This document shows, in pieces, positions 24,644-33,446 of a stretch of 64,000 nt of DNA. The stretch's first letter is position 1. Each line of letters starts with the position of its first letter. The position numbers and the translations under genes are program-made. Below the pieces are notes generated by a model, which did not search any database, had not been told where the DNA came from, and saw only the letters and a list, made by a program, of their open reading frames with translations. Source of the DNA: Paenibacillus sp. LS1 (GTDB lineage: Bacteria; Bacillota; Bacilli; Paenibacillales; Paenibacillaceae); NCBI RefSeq assembly GCF_026013365.1, contig NZ_JAPDOE010000005.1:186001-250000 (forward strand). Direction: 5' to 3'.

Positions 24644-24920
24644 TTTGTATCTGTACCGATCCGTGAAGCAGTACCTGCTCTTCATCGTATTCATAATCTA
24701 TAATGATAGCTCCATTATTGGGGAGATCTGATTTTGAGAGTTTGTCTGAGAGCAGCCCAACAAGGAACTGTTTTTCTGCCGGCCCTATGACAAGGCCACA
24801 ATCTAGAATCCCTTCCGTGCTACTCACTCTGCCAAAATTAACGTTAAAGCATCTAACCGACCTTGAATACATGATTGATTCTAATATCTGTTCTCTCATT
24901 GAACTAATCACTTCAGACAT
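24636..24920 (-). CDS. Small hypothetical protein
   Basis: A 94-aa protein starting at ATG 24920 (GGTG ribosome site), convergent with the HD-GYP gene. It has NNGAIIIDYEYDEEQVLLHG near the C-terminus, a beta-rich tail. No family is recognised. A hairpin with a T-run lies directly upstream. Confidence 0.6.
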   Translation of the reverse strand: MSEVISSMREQILESIMYSRSVRCFNVNFGRVSSTEGILDCGLVIGPAEKQFLVGLLSDKLSKSDLPNNGAIIIDYEYDEEQVLLHGSVQIQIN

Positions 24921-24950
24921 TATTCAAGCACCTGCTCTCTTCACTAAAAT

Positions 24951-24992
24951 AAAAACGCACAATTCCTACCAGGTAGGTAATTGTGCGTTCTT
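24951..24992 (-). terminator. Terminator or leader hairpin
   Basis: AACGCACAATTACCTACC pairs with GGTAGGAATTGTGCGTT, followed by TTTATTTT on the minus strand. It lies 6 bases past the stop of the 181-aa gene, in the leader of the 94-aa gene, and could serve as either. Confidence 0.75.
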
Positions 24993-24997
24993 CGCAT

Positions 24998-25543
24998 CTA
25001 TTGTTCCGTTATAAGTATGGATTTTAATCCATGACTATTTGCATTGGACCACATATCTTTAGAATCAGTAACGAATAGATTGTAATATAGATTCTCTGAC
25101 TGATCTATGAGGTAAGACTCAAGAATCGTTCTATCATTTATATCGGAAAGCGATCTAGAATTGTTTAGTGAATTGTCACTTTCAGCCTTACAGATTTTAA
25201 GATCTTCAAACTCTTGTATGCTCGAAAGAATACTTTTCGTCAAAAAGGCATATTGTGAAGACTTACCATGCTGTTTCAGTGTTTGCGTGATAAATTCTGA
25301 TATCCCTACCTTAGTCGTACGCGGCAATTGATTAATTAAGTCTGGCCTATTAAAAAGTATATTCTGATCAAAGCACAACCTGTACCCGAGATTGGAGAAG
25401 TGTTGTAATTCCATACTAGGATCAATAGTATGATTTGAATCAGTGTTGGGGCTATGTATTTGGCGTTGTTTAGGTGTACCAGCAGTGAGAGCACCATAAA
25501 TAATTGGTATGGCTACAAATAATATTATCAATAGATCAACCAT
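24998..25543 (-). CDS. Membrane-anchored hypothetical protein
   Basis: The start is ATG 25543 behind AAGGAG; a longer frame upstream overlaps the previous gene. The 181-aa product begins with one membrane segment (residues 2-19), then a polar linker and a helical, Ser/Asn-rich domain that probably faces the cytosol. It overlaps closely with the preceding gene (4 bases between stop and start), forming a three-gene operon. The function is unknown. Confidence 0.65.
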   Translation of the reverse strand: MVDLLIILFVAIPIIYGALTAGTPKQRQIHSPNTDSNHTIDPSMELQHFSNLGYRLCFDQNILFNRPDLINQLPRTTKVGISEFITQTLKQHGKSSQYAFLTKSILSSIQEFEDLKICKAESDNSLNNSRSLSDINDRTILESYLIDQSENLYYNLFVTDSKDMWSNANSHGLKSILITEQ

Positions 25544-25547
25544 ATTA

Positions 25548-25982
25548 TCATCTCCTTCTCCGACCCGCATTATGTTCTAGTTTCGAACACTCATTATGAA
25601 TATCTTTCAAATCTTTCTGAGACAGCTTACTGAATTGCATGGATTTGATTCCATATTCCTCAAGTTTATAATCATCCAGTACAACTCTTTTAGATATTAC
25701 GTAGGTGATCGGTTCCCCCATTTGCTGAAAGATCTGAAGTAACATATTTTTCTTAGGTGTGACCCAAACTTGATAAAAGTAGGCAATTATCAGATAGACT
25801 GATATCAAGAATAATCCAAAGAAGAGCAAAAAATAATATTTAACTTGGGGACTCGATGAATCCTGAACCTCTGAGAATAAAATCATCGAGAGAAAGAACA
25901 ATCCTACGCATGAAGGTAACAAGTATGTAAGCCATAATGAGTTTGGCTTTTTGAAGGGAGCTATATCCTTCTTACTCTCCAT
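25548..25982 (-). CDS. Two-span membrane protein
   Basis: A 144-aa protein with membrane segments at about 18-38 and 48-70, then a soluble C-terminal half ending in a basic GRRRR. ATG 25982 overlaps the end of the 80-aa gene by 11 bases, so it is translationally coupled. The function is unknown. Confidence 0.65.
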   Translation of the reverse strand: MESKKDIAPFKKPNSLWLTYLLPSCVGLFFLSMILFSEVQDSSSPQVKYYFLLFFGLFLISVYLIIAYFYQVWVTPKKNMLLQIFQQMGEPITYVISKRVVLDDYKLEEYGIKSMQFSKLSQKDLKDIHNECSKLEHNAGRRRR

Positions 25983-26214
25983 GCAGACTGACCATTTCAT
26001 CTCGGGTTAATCCTAATTGATCCGCTGCTGCAGAAAATGCTGCTTTGTTTAAGTGTGAAATAGTATCGGCATCCAGTTCATGCAATTCACGTTTAGCCAC
26101 CTTGCGCTCTTCCGGAGTACCAAAATTAAGCATCCCTAAAATGCATACATATTTATATAAATTCACACCGGCTTCTAATTGATTGAGGCCCTTCATATCT
26201 GGTTGTTCATTCAT
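25972..26214 (-). CDS. Small helical protein
   Basis: An 80-aa protein with AGGAGC 8 nt before ATG 26214. It is helical, with ERKVAKRELHELDADTISHL and a C-terminal AAADQLGLTRDEM that looks like an HTH-type helix pair. It is the first gene of a three-gene operon with two membrane proteins. Confidence 0.65.
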   Translation of the reverse strand: MNEQPDMKGLNQLEAGVNLYKYVCILGMLNFGTPEERKVAKRELHELDADTISHLNKAAFSAAADQLGLTRDEMVSLHGE

Positions 26215-26279
26215 ATTATATCGCTCCTAAATTTGTTGTGTATCTCAAATATAATGACCTTCAGGAAGAATATCAAACT

Positions 26280-26312
26280 TCAAAAAAAAAAAAAACGCAA
26301 CAAGTACGTTTT
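26280..26312 (-). terminator. Probable terminator
   Basis: A weak stem AAAAACG/CGTTTTT followed by a long T-run on the minus strand, between the pseudo-ATPase gene and the three-gene operon. Confidence 0.45.
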
Positions 26313-26347
26313 TTTTGAGACATTCAGATTTCACATATTGGTGTAAG

Positions 26348-26376
26348 TTAAATTAAGTTAACTTAACTTAACTTAG
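26348..26376 (+). repeat. 29-bp TTAAN pentad site (site B)
   Basis: TTAAA, TTAAG, TTAAC, TTAAC, TTAAC then TTAG, with AAG before it. It overlaps the stop codon of the pseudo-ATPase gene and has the same order and orientation as sites A and E. Confidence 0.85.
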
Positions 26377-27370
26377 TTGGTGTAAATGAAAAATGAACAT
26401 TCTCTAAATCATCAAACAAAATACCAGAAGTCGATTTGTGGTTAAGCCAGTACTGAATGTGATCTCTACCAAAGTAATGATTGATCTCTTCGTTCTCTAG
26501 GTTGAAATCTCCGTCCTCTGAGCTTTGAAAAATAATTTTATGTCTGAAATGTAGTTCTGGGGCAGGATACAACATTTCGGAAGAGAGCAACATCGTTGTC
26601 GTTGTCTCTCGAGATAAGTATCTAAGAATCTCCAAAGCTCGGATTACGACCTGGGTAACTTCCGGATCAAGAGAAAATTTAACAAGTGATTTTGGCATAT
26701 CAATGACTAAAAGGATTGGTTGAGGATCATCCATTTTTCCGATTTCGGCCCAGAAGCTCCACACTGCGAAAAGGAAGTTCTGTGCAAGAGCATACACATC
26801 ATTTGTGTCATCAATATAGAAGCACCTTCCATCAGAATCAGATTGGTACCAGATGTTTTCATCTAGCTTATTCAACTCTGTCTGTAAGCTCAGTTTATGA
26901 GGATGGTCTGAATCCAGATTTTCTATAGCCCTACGATATCCCTCAAGTGGTCCTTCTAGATTCCAACGATACGATGTTGGTGGCAGTAATTCACTGCGTA
27001 GCACTCCTTTGGACTGTGCTAACAACCCAAAGTAATTAGAGCAAAAAAAGATCCGGTTGCCTATAAAGATTTCTCGATCTTCCACATCCGATGGAGGATC
27101 AGAGAATTGTCCACTCCATGAAATGGCATCGCTCGGGATCGCTATCTCATTAGAGTTTGGCTTACCCATACGTATTTGAAACACTGACTTCGCGTCCTGT
27201 TGAATCACTTCTTTAACAATGCTGTCTACCAATGCAAATCTAGGGCTGTTATCAGCCCCACCCACAATAGTCATCGTAGAGTATGCTGCTTCACTCCACG
27301 GCCACTCTACAACCTCCCCTGTTACAGCATTGTGTCCTATAGAAATTGGCTTATAACCGATACTATCCAT
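26363..27370 (-). CDS. FtsK/HerA-like protein lacking a Walker A lysine
   Basis: The real start is ATG 27370, 8 nt after AGGAGG; the frame upstream of it is the leader hairpin. In the 335-aa product, SIGHNAVTGEVVEWPW followed by TMTIVGGADNSPRFALVDSIV matches the start of FtsK/HerA/TraB-type ATPases (G-x-N-x-x-T-G-E-x-V, then the P-loop). However, the GxGxGK[ST] core is replaced by GGADNSPR, so ATP binding is doubtful. Further on, PILLVIDMPKSLVKF fits a Walker B strand without the acidic pair, and RETTTTMLLSSEM fits a sensor region. It may be a regulatory partner of a hexameric ATPase or an inactive subunit. Confidence 0.6.
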   Translation of the reverse strand: MDSIGYKPISIGHNAVTGEVVEWPWSEAAYSTMTIVGGADNSPRFALVDSIVKEVIQQDAKSVFQIRMGKPNSNEIAIPSDAISWSGQFSDPPSDVEDREIFIGNRIFFCSNYFGLLAQSKGVLRSELLPPTSYRWNLEGPLEGYRRAIENLDSDHPHKLSLQTELNKLDENIWYQSDSDGRCFYIDDTNDVYALAQNFLFAVWSFWAEIGKMDDPQPILLVIDMPKSLVKFSLDPEVTQVVIRALEILRYLSRETTTTMLLSSEMLYPAPELHFRHKIIFQSSEDGDFNLENEEINHYFGRDHIQYWLNHKSTSGILFDDLENVHFSFTPTKLS

Positions 27371-27395
27371 TCTGAAAAACCTCCTAAATAAAATA

Positions 27396-27454
27396 AGGAA
27401 GCACCGCTTAAACAAGGCTATTAGGCCCAATTTAAGCGGTGCTTCCGCTACTCG
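27396..27454 (-). promoter_or_regulatory. GGAAGCACC leader hairpin (pseudo-ATPase gene)
   Basis: On the minus strand GGAAGCACCGCTTAAA pairs with TTTAAGCGGTGCTTCC, followed by TTATTTTATTT and then the ribosome site. It lies immediately downstream of a -10 element. Confidence 0.8.
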
Positions 27455-27455
27455 T

Positions 27456-27461
27456 ATTATA
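27456..27461 (-). promoter_or_regulatory. -10 element before the pseudo-ATPase leader
   Basis: A perfect TATAAT on the minus strand; the -35 is weak. Transcription would begin only a few bases before the GGAAGCACC hairpin. Confidence 0.5.
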
Positions 27462-27481
27462 CGTGAAATAAGATTTTAATT

Positions 27482-28549
27482 CTAGTTCATCATACCTTCT
27501 GACCTCAGTCCCTGGTAGCTAGTCACTCTATTTTTCCCTGTAGTTTTCGAATTAAACATCGCTTGATTAGCATTGATGATCAACTGCTCTTCTGTAATAT
27601 CGTCACTACCTCTTGCATACCCTATGCTTAGTGTAACCTCCGTTTCCGCGGACACTCTTTTTAAGATCGTTTCTGAAATGACCTTCACGACATTTGGATC
27701 ATCCGATTCTAGTAGAGCTACGATCTCCTCTCCCCCATATCTTGCTGCTATACCGATTTCTATCACTTCGTCCCTTATAATATGAGAAACTTTTTTCAGT
27801 ATTTCATCTGCTTTGACATGCCCCATGGTACTATTCACTGTTTTAAAGTTATCAATATCACAGAATATAACATAGACGCTTTCATCGGCATCCTCGATTA
27901 ATTTTGCTGTTCGTTTTCTAAATTCTTTCTTGTTATATAATCCCGTTAGATGGTCTACTAACGAAGCATGATAGCTGTTTATCAGTAACCTTACTAAACG
28001 ATCCTGCAATGTCATAAACAAAGCGATATGAATCCCCACATAAGTCATAACCACCATTATAGCAATTAGAACATTCCCATTTAAAACAAAATACAAGATT
28101 ATCTCGAAAAACGTGAGTGAGAGCAAACCAGCTGTAGTACATAATTTTCGAAGATGTCGATAGTTCCCATTGGCTTGGTACAACAAGTACCCGCTTATGA
28201 CAATACCCATTAAACCATAAATGATGTTGAATGGGGTGAATGATAAGCAGAAGGCTACAAGGAGTAAACCATAGCCAATATATCTCTCGGTGTTTTTTTG
28301 TTCCCAATAAAGATGGGATAACATAACTAAGAAAATAAGAGTCATGGTTAATGAAATCTTCCAAGATGAATCACTAAATGCATACAGTGTAATGCCGATG
28401 AACTGAAAAAACATCCAGACCGTAGATACAATCAACAATGGTAAATATGGTTTTCTTCTCACTTGGTACAATTGAAAAGTAACATAAGCAATGATTAATA
28501 CTACGGGTATTGTGAACAAAAAACCTGTGCCCAGTGATATACCATTCAA
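27482..28549 (-). CDS. Membrane GGDEF protein (diguanylate cyclase-like)
   Basis: A 355-aa protein with about seven hydrophobic segments in residues 1-185, then a GGDEF domain. It has VDHLTGLYNKKEFRKR, then FCDIDNFKTVNSTMGHVKADEIL, and the active-site loop ARYGGEEIVALL near residue 270 (GGEEI variant of GG[D/E]EF). Such enzymes make cyclic di-GMP from two GTP. No RxxD inhibitory site is evident just before the loop. The gene lies 82 bases after the 1,126-aa secreted protein gene, behind a GGAAGCACC hairpin with almost no room for its own promoter. Its expression therefore probably depends on readthrough from the pilus operon. Confidence 0.88.
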   Translation of the reverse strand: MNGISLGTGFLFTIPVVLIIAYVTFQLYQVRRKPYLPLLIVSTVWMFFQFIGITLYAFSDSSWKISLTMTLIFLVMLSHLYWEQKNTERYIGYGLLLVAFCLSFTPFNIIYGLMGIVISGYLLYQANGNYRHLRKLCTTAGLLSLTFFEIILYFVLNGNVLIAIMVVMTYVGIHIALFMTLQDRLVRLLINSYHASLVDHLTGLYNKKEFRKRTAKLIEDADESVYVIFCDIDNFKTVNSTMGHVKADEILKKVSHIIRDEVIEIGIAARYGGEEIVALLESDDPNVVKVISETILKRVSAETEVTLSIGYARGSDDITEEQLIINANQAMFNSKTTGKNRVTSYQGLRSEGMMN

Positions 28550-28565
28550 ACGATTCCACTCCTAG

Positions 28566-28614
28566 TAACCAAAAGAAGCACCACTAAACCAAAATTGGTC
28601 TAGTGGTGCTTCCA
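28566..28614 (-). promoter_or_regulatory. GGAAGCACC hairpin between the secreted-protein and GGDEF genes
   Basis: On the minus strand GTGGAAGCACCACTAGACCAA pairs with TTGGTTTAGTGGTGCTTC and is followed by TTTT. It starts 16 bases after the stop codon of the 1,126-aa gene. It can end the pilus operon and limit readthrough into the GGDEF gene. Confidence 0.8.
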
Positions 28615-28631
28615 CTGATTCTTTATTATGT

Positions 28632-31600
28632 TTAATGCGTGCCAGAACTGTTGAAGTCATCGTATGATGATTTGTTCGCATCATAGTACATAACATCACC
28701 ATCAATAGAGCTAAAGTTCACTCCATATGGTGTTGTGAATGACGAACTGAATCCTTCCATATCTCTCCACTGATTATTATACGTTCCGTAGAAGCTTGAA
28801 CCAGGTCTACGAATGTACTGTAAATGAGGCTTAGACGTATCCCCATTTCTGATGGTATCCACTGTGAAATTCACAACAATATAACCATCTTTCAGGAATA
28901 CTTTAGATTTATCATCTAATTTACCTCCATAGGATGCTAGGTTAGTTCCTCTCGGGACTGCGTACACCGCCGCCGGCAAGCTGTACTCACCATACCACTG
29001 CTGTACAGAAGCATTCGCTTTATAGATGTCTACTCCACCAGGTAGATTATTCATTGTGCCAATAAAAGTGCGTAAAGGCGCGGTTAGAATTTGTACATCG
29101 TAACCACCAACATAAGTGGCCTTTGAAGTATTCTTTAAATAATCTTGCATGTATTTTTGCTTAGGTGTAGACCAGCCTCTTGAGCTTGCAAACATTTCCC
29201 ACAACGTACTGGACGTATTAACAATGCTTTGTTGAGGCACATTCCGAAGTCTTGAGTTTAGGGTGACATTACGCTTCTCTACATCGGCTGTCGTGCCAAC
29301 TTTGATGAACTTCGCCTTATCTGAGTGATAGTAGAGATCCACCAATCTACGGTTTTTCCCGTCTCTCGAGACAAAGTAGAATTCCGGAGTTACGCGTACA
29401 CCGTCTTTATCATCAAACATGTTCCCTTTTGTTTTAAGATCAAATTTGAAAGTATAACCTGTCTTCACTGTTATATTTTGAAGCCCCTTGATCGGGTTAC
29501 TCCCCTGGCGAACAGGAAGAACAAAGTTGTTCGCACTTGTTCTATTGGCTCCATCTATTCCTTTTCCACCAACCCAGAAGCTGTTACCTGTTGGTGTACT
29601 GCTTCCTTTGGCTTTCCGGAAAAAAGTCTCCCAATTGAAATCAGCAATATCTGTAACATGGAAATCATAGACGCGTCCTACAACATCAATAGGAACTGAG
29701 TCCGTTGCTACGTGATTAGCCAGATTAAGGTTTGCTTGAGACTCCGTTGTAAAGTTAGATGGGGCATTCTCAGCGATTGTCCGGAATAACACATCATAGT
29801 AGCCCTCATCAACCCAAACTGGTAAGAAGAACGTCTGAGTTTCTTGAGCAACCGGTATTGAGATCCAGGTTCCCTTAGGATAAAACTTAGATTTATCTCC
29901 ACTGTATACATCGAATGGGAAGTACACCTGTTTATCACGCACGTACTTCGCATAATCCCGATTGCCATAACCCAGAATATTTCGATGCTGGCCATTCGTT
30001 GGCATACTCACCGTAAATGGTCGATCTAAAATGGTTGAGTTCCGAGCAGTCGCAGGTATCGTCTTCTGGTTGTGAGCTCGGTCATCAGAAGTCGAAGCGT
30101 AGATGACAACCGGTGTGTGTACTGTGACCGTGTTAATTCCATTAATATCAAACTTCTGAGGTGAACCACCATTAATGTTTCCTGGTGTAATCACTTCATA
30201 ATGGATATCTCCGGTACTCTCCGTATCGGCTTTATTGATCAACGTGTTACTGATCAAATAATCCTTACCGTAGAGCACATTCTGATTAATCATTGTCGAT
30301 GCAGGAATGGTACCAGGTGTTGGCCCAGTTTCTTCATAATAGCTTCCATCCATAACCCTTGAATTCTCGAACACGAGAGTGTCATTTTTCACTTTGATTT
30401 TCCCTGTTTGTGCTTCTGCAGCCGACTTAAATAACCCCGACTCGTCAGGTACTGTCTCCCCTACCTCTTGCGAACCTAAATTAACTGTAGGCAGCGGAGG
30501 GTCTACAATATGTTCCCGAAGTTCTGTACTGTTAGTGACAGAAACAAATGGTGGTGTATAGCCATTCGGAGTTAATTTAACAGATCCATTTGGCAAAGCA
30601 TAGTTAGATAAGTTCGCTTCTTTGATTTTGTACACTTCTAGATTGTCTACTTGCCAGTATGAATAATTACGTTTGACTTCAATTTCCTTAGTTACTGGTT
30701 CCGGAGTTCGTTCCTCACGTGCCGGTGTTCCAGGATTATTAGGTCCCGTACCAGGTACAGCAGGAATTTGTTTTACCTTAATATAGAGTTTAGTGACAGT
30801 TACTTTGTAGGTACAAGACCCTGTGTAATTTGCAAACTCATTTTTAAATAGATAATTTAAGGCGTTAACTTGACCAAAAAGTGTTTCGGAAGTAGGAATA
30901 CCTTTAGAAACATCAAATTTTTCTGCTCCTCTATTATCAGCTTTAATCACTGCAGAAGTTCGAGGATTCATTGCAGTTGCCGGTGATTGAATCGTTGTTC
31001 CTTTTGACGGAGGTGTACATCCAACGGTAATAGGTTGGCATTCCGGTCGGTTAGGATCAGTTGCACAGCTAGGAACCTCACACTCACCAGTTGATGGATC
31101 AATAGTACAGCCACTAACTTTTCGATAAACCCCTACTACATTGGTACCTCCAAGATAGTTTGTGAAATTCCTTGAATTTAATGACGTATCCGTGCCACTG
31201 TCTGGATCAGCTTGACCAGTCTGGACAAAATTCTGTTCATTTAATTTCCTCTTTGACTGTATGTACGATTTTACTAGTACATACTCACCACCATTAAATG
31301 GTGTCTTTTTATCTAAAATAACTCTCACTGGTTTGCCCAATGGCCAATTTTTATCAGGTAGCTGACCAGGGTTATCAACTTTTTCTGTTAAAATTTCCTC
31401 GGCATCGACAGTACGATAAATTTTTGTTACAGGGTAATAGGGGTTAACAACTAATGGAATATCATAATACTGTCTGAATCCCCCTGGATCAGCCCAGCCT
31501 TCAGCATTCTTAATACTTTGAAGTGTCTTATGATCTCGGTTCACCTCATTTGCTCCGTGCATTACTCGAAAGATAGCACTTAGCCAGATCTGTCCACTTC

Positions 31601-32012
31601 CCTCCATAGATCCTAGTCCAGCATCCTCAAGAGCATCGTTTACTTTCTCAGCAGGAATTTTAAAAGCAGTTCTAACTTTTCCACCTGGTAAACTTACTCC
31701 AGGCCCATCTTGCTCAATTCTCACTTCTCCGAATGATCCACCACTTTGGGGCGCACAATCAGTACTTGTGCAGCGTGCATTTCGCGTGATTGTGAAACCT
31801 ACTGTCTTATACTTAATACTACTTGTTGCTTCAGTAGAGACAGTTGTGAATCGTATCATTCCGTCTGGCCCATAGGAAATATTTTCATATGGAATTGAAA
31901 TCGGATCGTCTGCAGCAGATACCTTGCCCAAGGGTAGCAAACCAACCATCAATTCCATAATAAGAGCGATAGAAACAATCACAAATAAAAATCTCATGTT
32001 ACTTTTTGTCAT
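28632..32012 (-). CDS. Large secreted surface protein (1,126 aa)
   Basis: The N-terminus has a signal peptide: basic start, hydrophobic core (RFLFVIVSIALIMELMVGLL) and a likely signal peptidase cut near KVSAA. The mature protein is Asn/Thr/Pro-rich and beta-like throughout, with a Pro-rich linker (VPGTGPNNPGTPAREERTP) near residue 420 and a cysteine cluster near 300-335. No known domain is recognised, nor an LPxTG anchor. It is the last gene of the pilus operon, 9 bases after the SLH protein, so a tip protein, adhesin or export substrate of the pilus are plausible roles. Confidence 0.75.
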   Translation of the reverse strand: MTKSNMRFLFVIVSIALIMELMVGLLPLGKVSAADDPISIPYENISYGPDGMIRFTTVSTEATSSIKYKTVGFTITRNARCTSTDCAPQSGGSFGEVRIEQDGPGVSLPGGKVRTAFKIPAEKVNDALEDAGLGSMEGSGQIWLSAIFRVMHGANEVNRDHKTLQSIKNAEGWADPGGFRQYYDIPLVVNPYYPVTKIYRTVDAEEILTEKVDNPGQLPDKNWPLGKPVRVILDKKTPFNGGEYVLVKSYIQSKRKLNEQNFVQTGQADPDSGTDTSLNSRNFTNYLGGTNVVGVYRKVSGCTIDPSTGECEVPSCATDPNRPECQPITVGCTPPSKGTTIQSPATAMNPRTSAVIKADNRGAEKFDVSKGIPTSETLFGQVNALNYLFKNEFANYTGSCTYKVTVTKLYIKVKQIPAVPGTGPNNPGTPAREERTPEPVTKEIEVKRNYSYWQVDNLEVYKIKEANLSNYALPNGSVKLTPNGYTPPFVSVTNSTELREHIVDPPLPTVNLGSQEVGETVPDESGLFKSAAEAQTGKIKVKNDTLVFENSRVMDGSYYEETGPTPGTIPASTMINQNVLYGKDYLISNTLINKADTESTGDIHYEVITPGNINGGSPQKFDINGINTVTVHTPVVIYASTSDDRAHNQKTIPATARNSTILDRPFTVSMPTNGQHRNILGYGNRDYAKYVRDKQVYFPFDVYSGDKSKFYPKGTWISIPVAQETQTFFLPVWVDEGYYDVLFRTIAENAPSNFTTESQANLNLANHVATDSVPIDVVGRVYDFHVTDIADFNWETFFRKAKGSSTPTGNSFWVGGKGIDGANRTSANNFVLPVRQGSNPIKGLQNITVKTGYTFKFDLKTKGNMFDDKDGVRVTPEFYFVSRDGKNRRLVDLYYHSDKAKFIKVGTTADVEKRNVTLNSRLRNVPQQSIVNTSSTLWEMFASSRGWSTPKQKYMQDYLKNTSKATYVGGYDVQILTAPLRTFIGTMNNLPGGVDIYKANASVQQWYGEYSLPAAVYAVPRGTNLASYGGKLDDKSKVFLKDGYIVVNFTVDTIRNGDTSKPHLQYIRRPGSSFYGTYNNQWRDMEGFSSSFTTPYGVNFSSIDGDVMYYDANKSSYDDFNSSGTH

Positions 32013-32021
32013 GTGGTTTAC

Positions 32022-33359
32022 CTACTTTGCCACGCGAACTATGGACCCAAAGTTGAACAGTGAGGTCAATCCACCAACTTTTAAATCAAAATCATTTGCA
32101 TTGGTCGTTAGAGGAATATCTGCATAACCCTCGTACCGCGTACCCTTCTTGAATTTAATTGAATGATCACCGATGAATGGATCGAACATTACACTTTCAT
32201 ATTTATTAAAGTTTTTTAGGGTGAATTCAAATTTAATTCGGATGTAGTATTCTCCAAACCTTTTAGACATCATTACCATCGAGGGCTCAGCAACAACATT
32301 CCCTGTAATAATGATTTTGTTGCTTTTTACATACTGTACGTACCTTTTCATGTCAGCAAGCATTACTCGACTGGATTGATTTGCATTTGAAAAAGCCTTA
32401 GTTGCCCACTTTTCGTCAATTGTTCTGTAGTCAACATTTAGAATTTGACCGTAATAAGCCTCGGTCGTTTTCTTCCATAGATCTAATGTTGGTTTTGAAT
32501 TGTAAGCAATATCATTCTTTGATAGTTGCATCGAATTTGTATCAATAGTTTGGTATGGCTTCATTTCGTACATTTCATTTGGATATTCTTCAAGGATATA
32601 CGGATAATTCTTCGCGTTTTTTGGGAGATTGGTTGTACGGATCACATGTCCCCAGAAATCGGTTTTGGCGTTCATTGCTTTTTCTGCATTCGCTAATGCC
32701 ACTGCGTCTACTTTCAACGTTTCTCCGTTTCTGACCTTGTTAATGCGATCGATGACCGTCAAAGCCTGTGCACGGGTCGTAGTACCATCGGGGTCGAGTT
32801 TACCGTTACCAACACCTGAAATCAGACCATTTTTTACGGCTATGTACATGAATTCCTTGTCATTAGCTGCTGTTTTATTAATCGCACGTACAGCCACATG
32901 CACCATTTCTAAACGAGTCATTGGTTTAGACCAATCACTTGAAGGGAAATCCGACTCATTATACAGATTGTTGGCCTTAGCAGTACTAACATAAGGACCA
33001 TACCAAGCACCGCCATTTGTTGTACCAACCTCATAGCCCAATGAGCCTACAGTGAGTTTAATAAACTCTGCACGTGTAACTTTGTTATTCGGGTAGAACA
33101 AGCCATCAGGGTAACCACTGACGATCCCCTGTTTAATAGCCGCAAGAATGCTAGATTCTGCCCAGTGTCCTTTGATATCTTTAAAGGTAGCAACAACTGC
33201 ACTGACAATCTGTGTTGCACCATCCTTCAACTTGTCTGAAGCACCCAGCAGCGTATCTGTGATACTTTCTTTTTCCAAAGCATAAACGTTGCTAACTTGT
33301 AAGGTACTTGCTGAAAGTATAGTTAAAGCTGCGGTAGATGCAAGAAGTACTTTCTTCAT
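32022..33359 (-). CDS. SLH-domain cell-surface protein
   Basis: A 445-aa protein with a signal peptide (MKKVLLASTAALTILSAS, cut near VYALE). Three S-layer homology repeats follow at about residues 60-110, 120-165 and 170-215. The first has FKDIKGHWAESSI, SGYPDGLFYPNNKVTRAEF; the others have PMTRLEMV and LDPDGTTTRAQAL. SLH repeats bind pyruvylated secondary cell-wall polymer. The C-terminal half (about 225-445) is unrecognised and may hold the pilus or the 1,126-aa protein at the wall. It lies 9 bases upstream of that gene. Confidence 0.88.
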   Translation of the reverse strand: MKKVLLASTAALTILSASTLQVSNVYALEKESITDTLLGASDKLKDGATQIVSAVVATFKDIKGHWAESSILAAIKQGIVSGYPDGLFYPNNKVTRAEFIKLTVGSLGYEVGTTNGGAWYGPYVSTAKANNLYNESDFPSSDWSKPMTRLEMVHVAVRAINKTAANDKEFMYIAVKNGLISGVGNGKLDPDGTTTRAQALTVIDRINKVRNGETLKVDAVALANAEKAMNAKTDFWGHVIRTTNLPKNAKNYPYILEEYPNEMYEMKPYQTIDTNSMQLSKNDIAYNSKPTLDLWKKTTEAYYGQILNVDYRTIDEKWATKAFSNANQSSRVMLADMKRYVQYVKSNKIIITGNVVAEPSMVMMSKRFGEYYIRIKFEFTLKNFNKYESVMFDPFIGDHSIKFKKGTRYEGYADIPLTTNANDFDLKVGGLTSLFNFGSIVRVAK

Positions 33360-33446
33360 ATTAGTCCTGTCCTCATTTCCTAATGATTAGTATGTTGGTA
33401 ATCCAATAGTAACTTGTACCAGTATCTGTGTCCAACGACGAGAGAT

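Noticed and set aside
23590..28620. c-di-GMP riboswitch as the nature of the leader hairpins
   Set aside because: The conserved core of the c-di-GMP-I riboswitch (around CACGCACAGGGCAAACC) is not visible, and the hairpins are too short to hold an aptamer.
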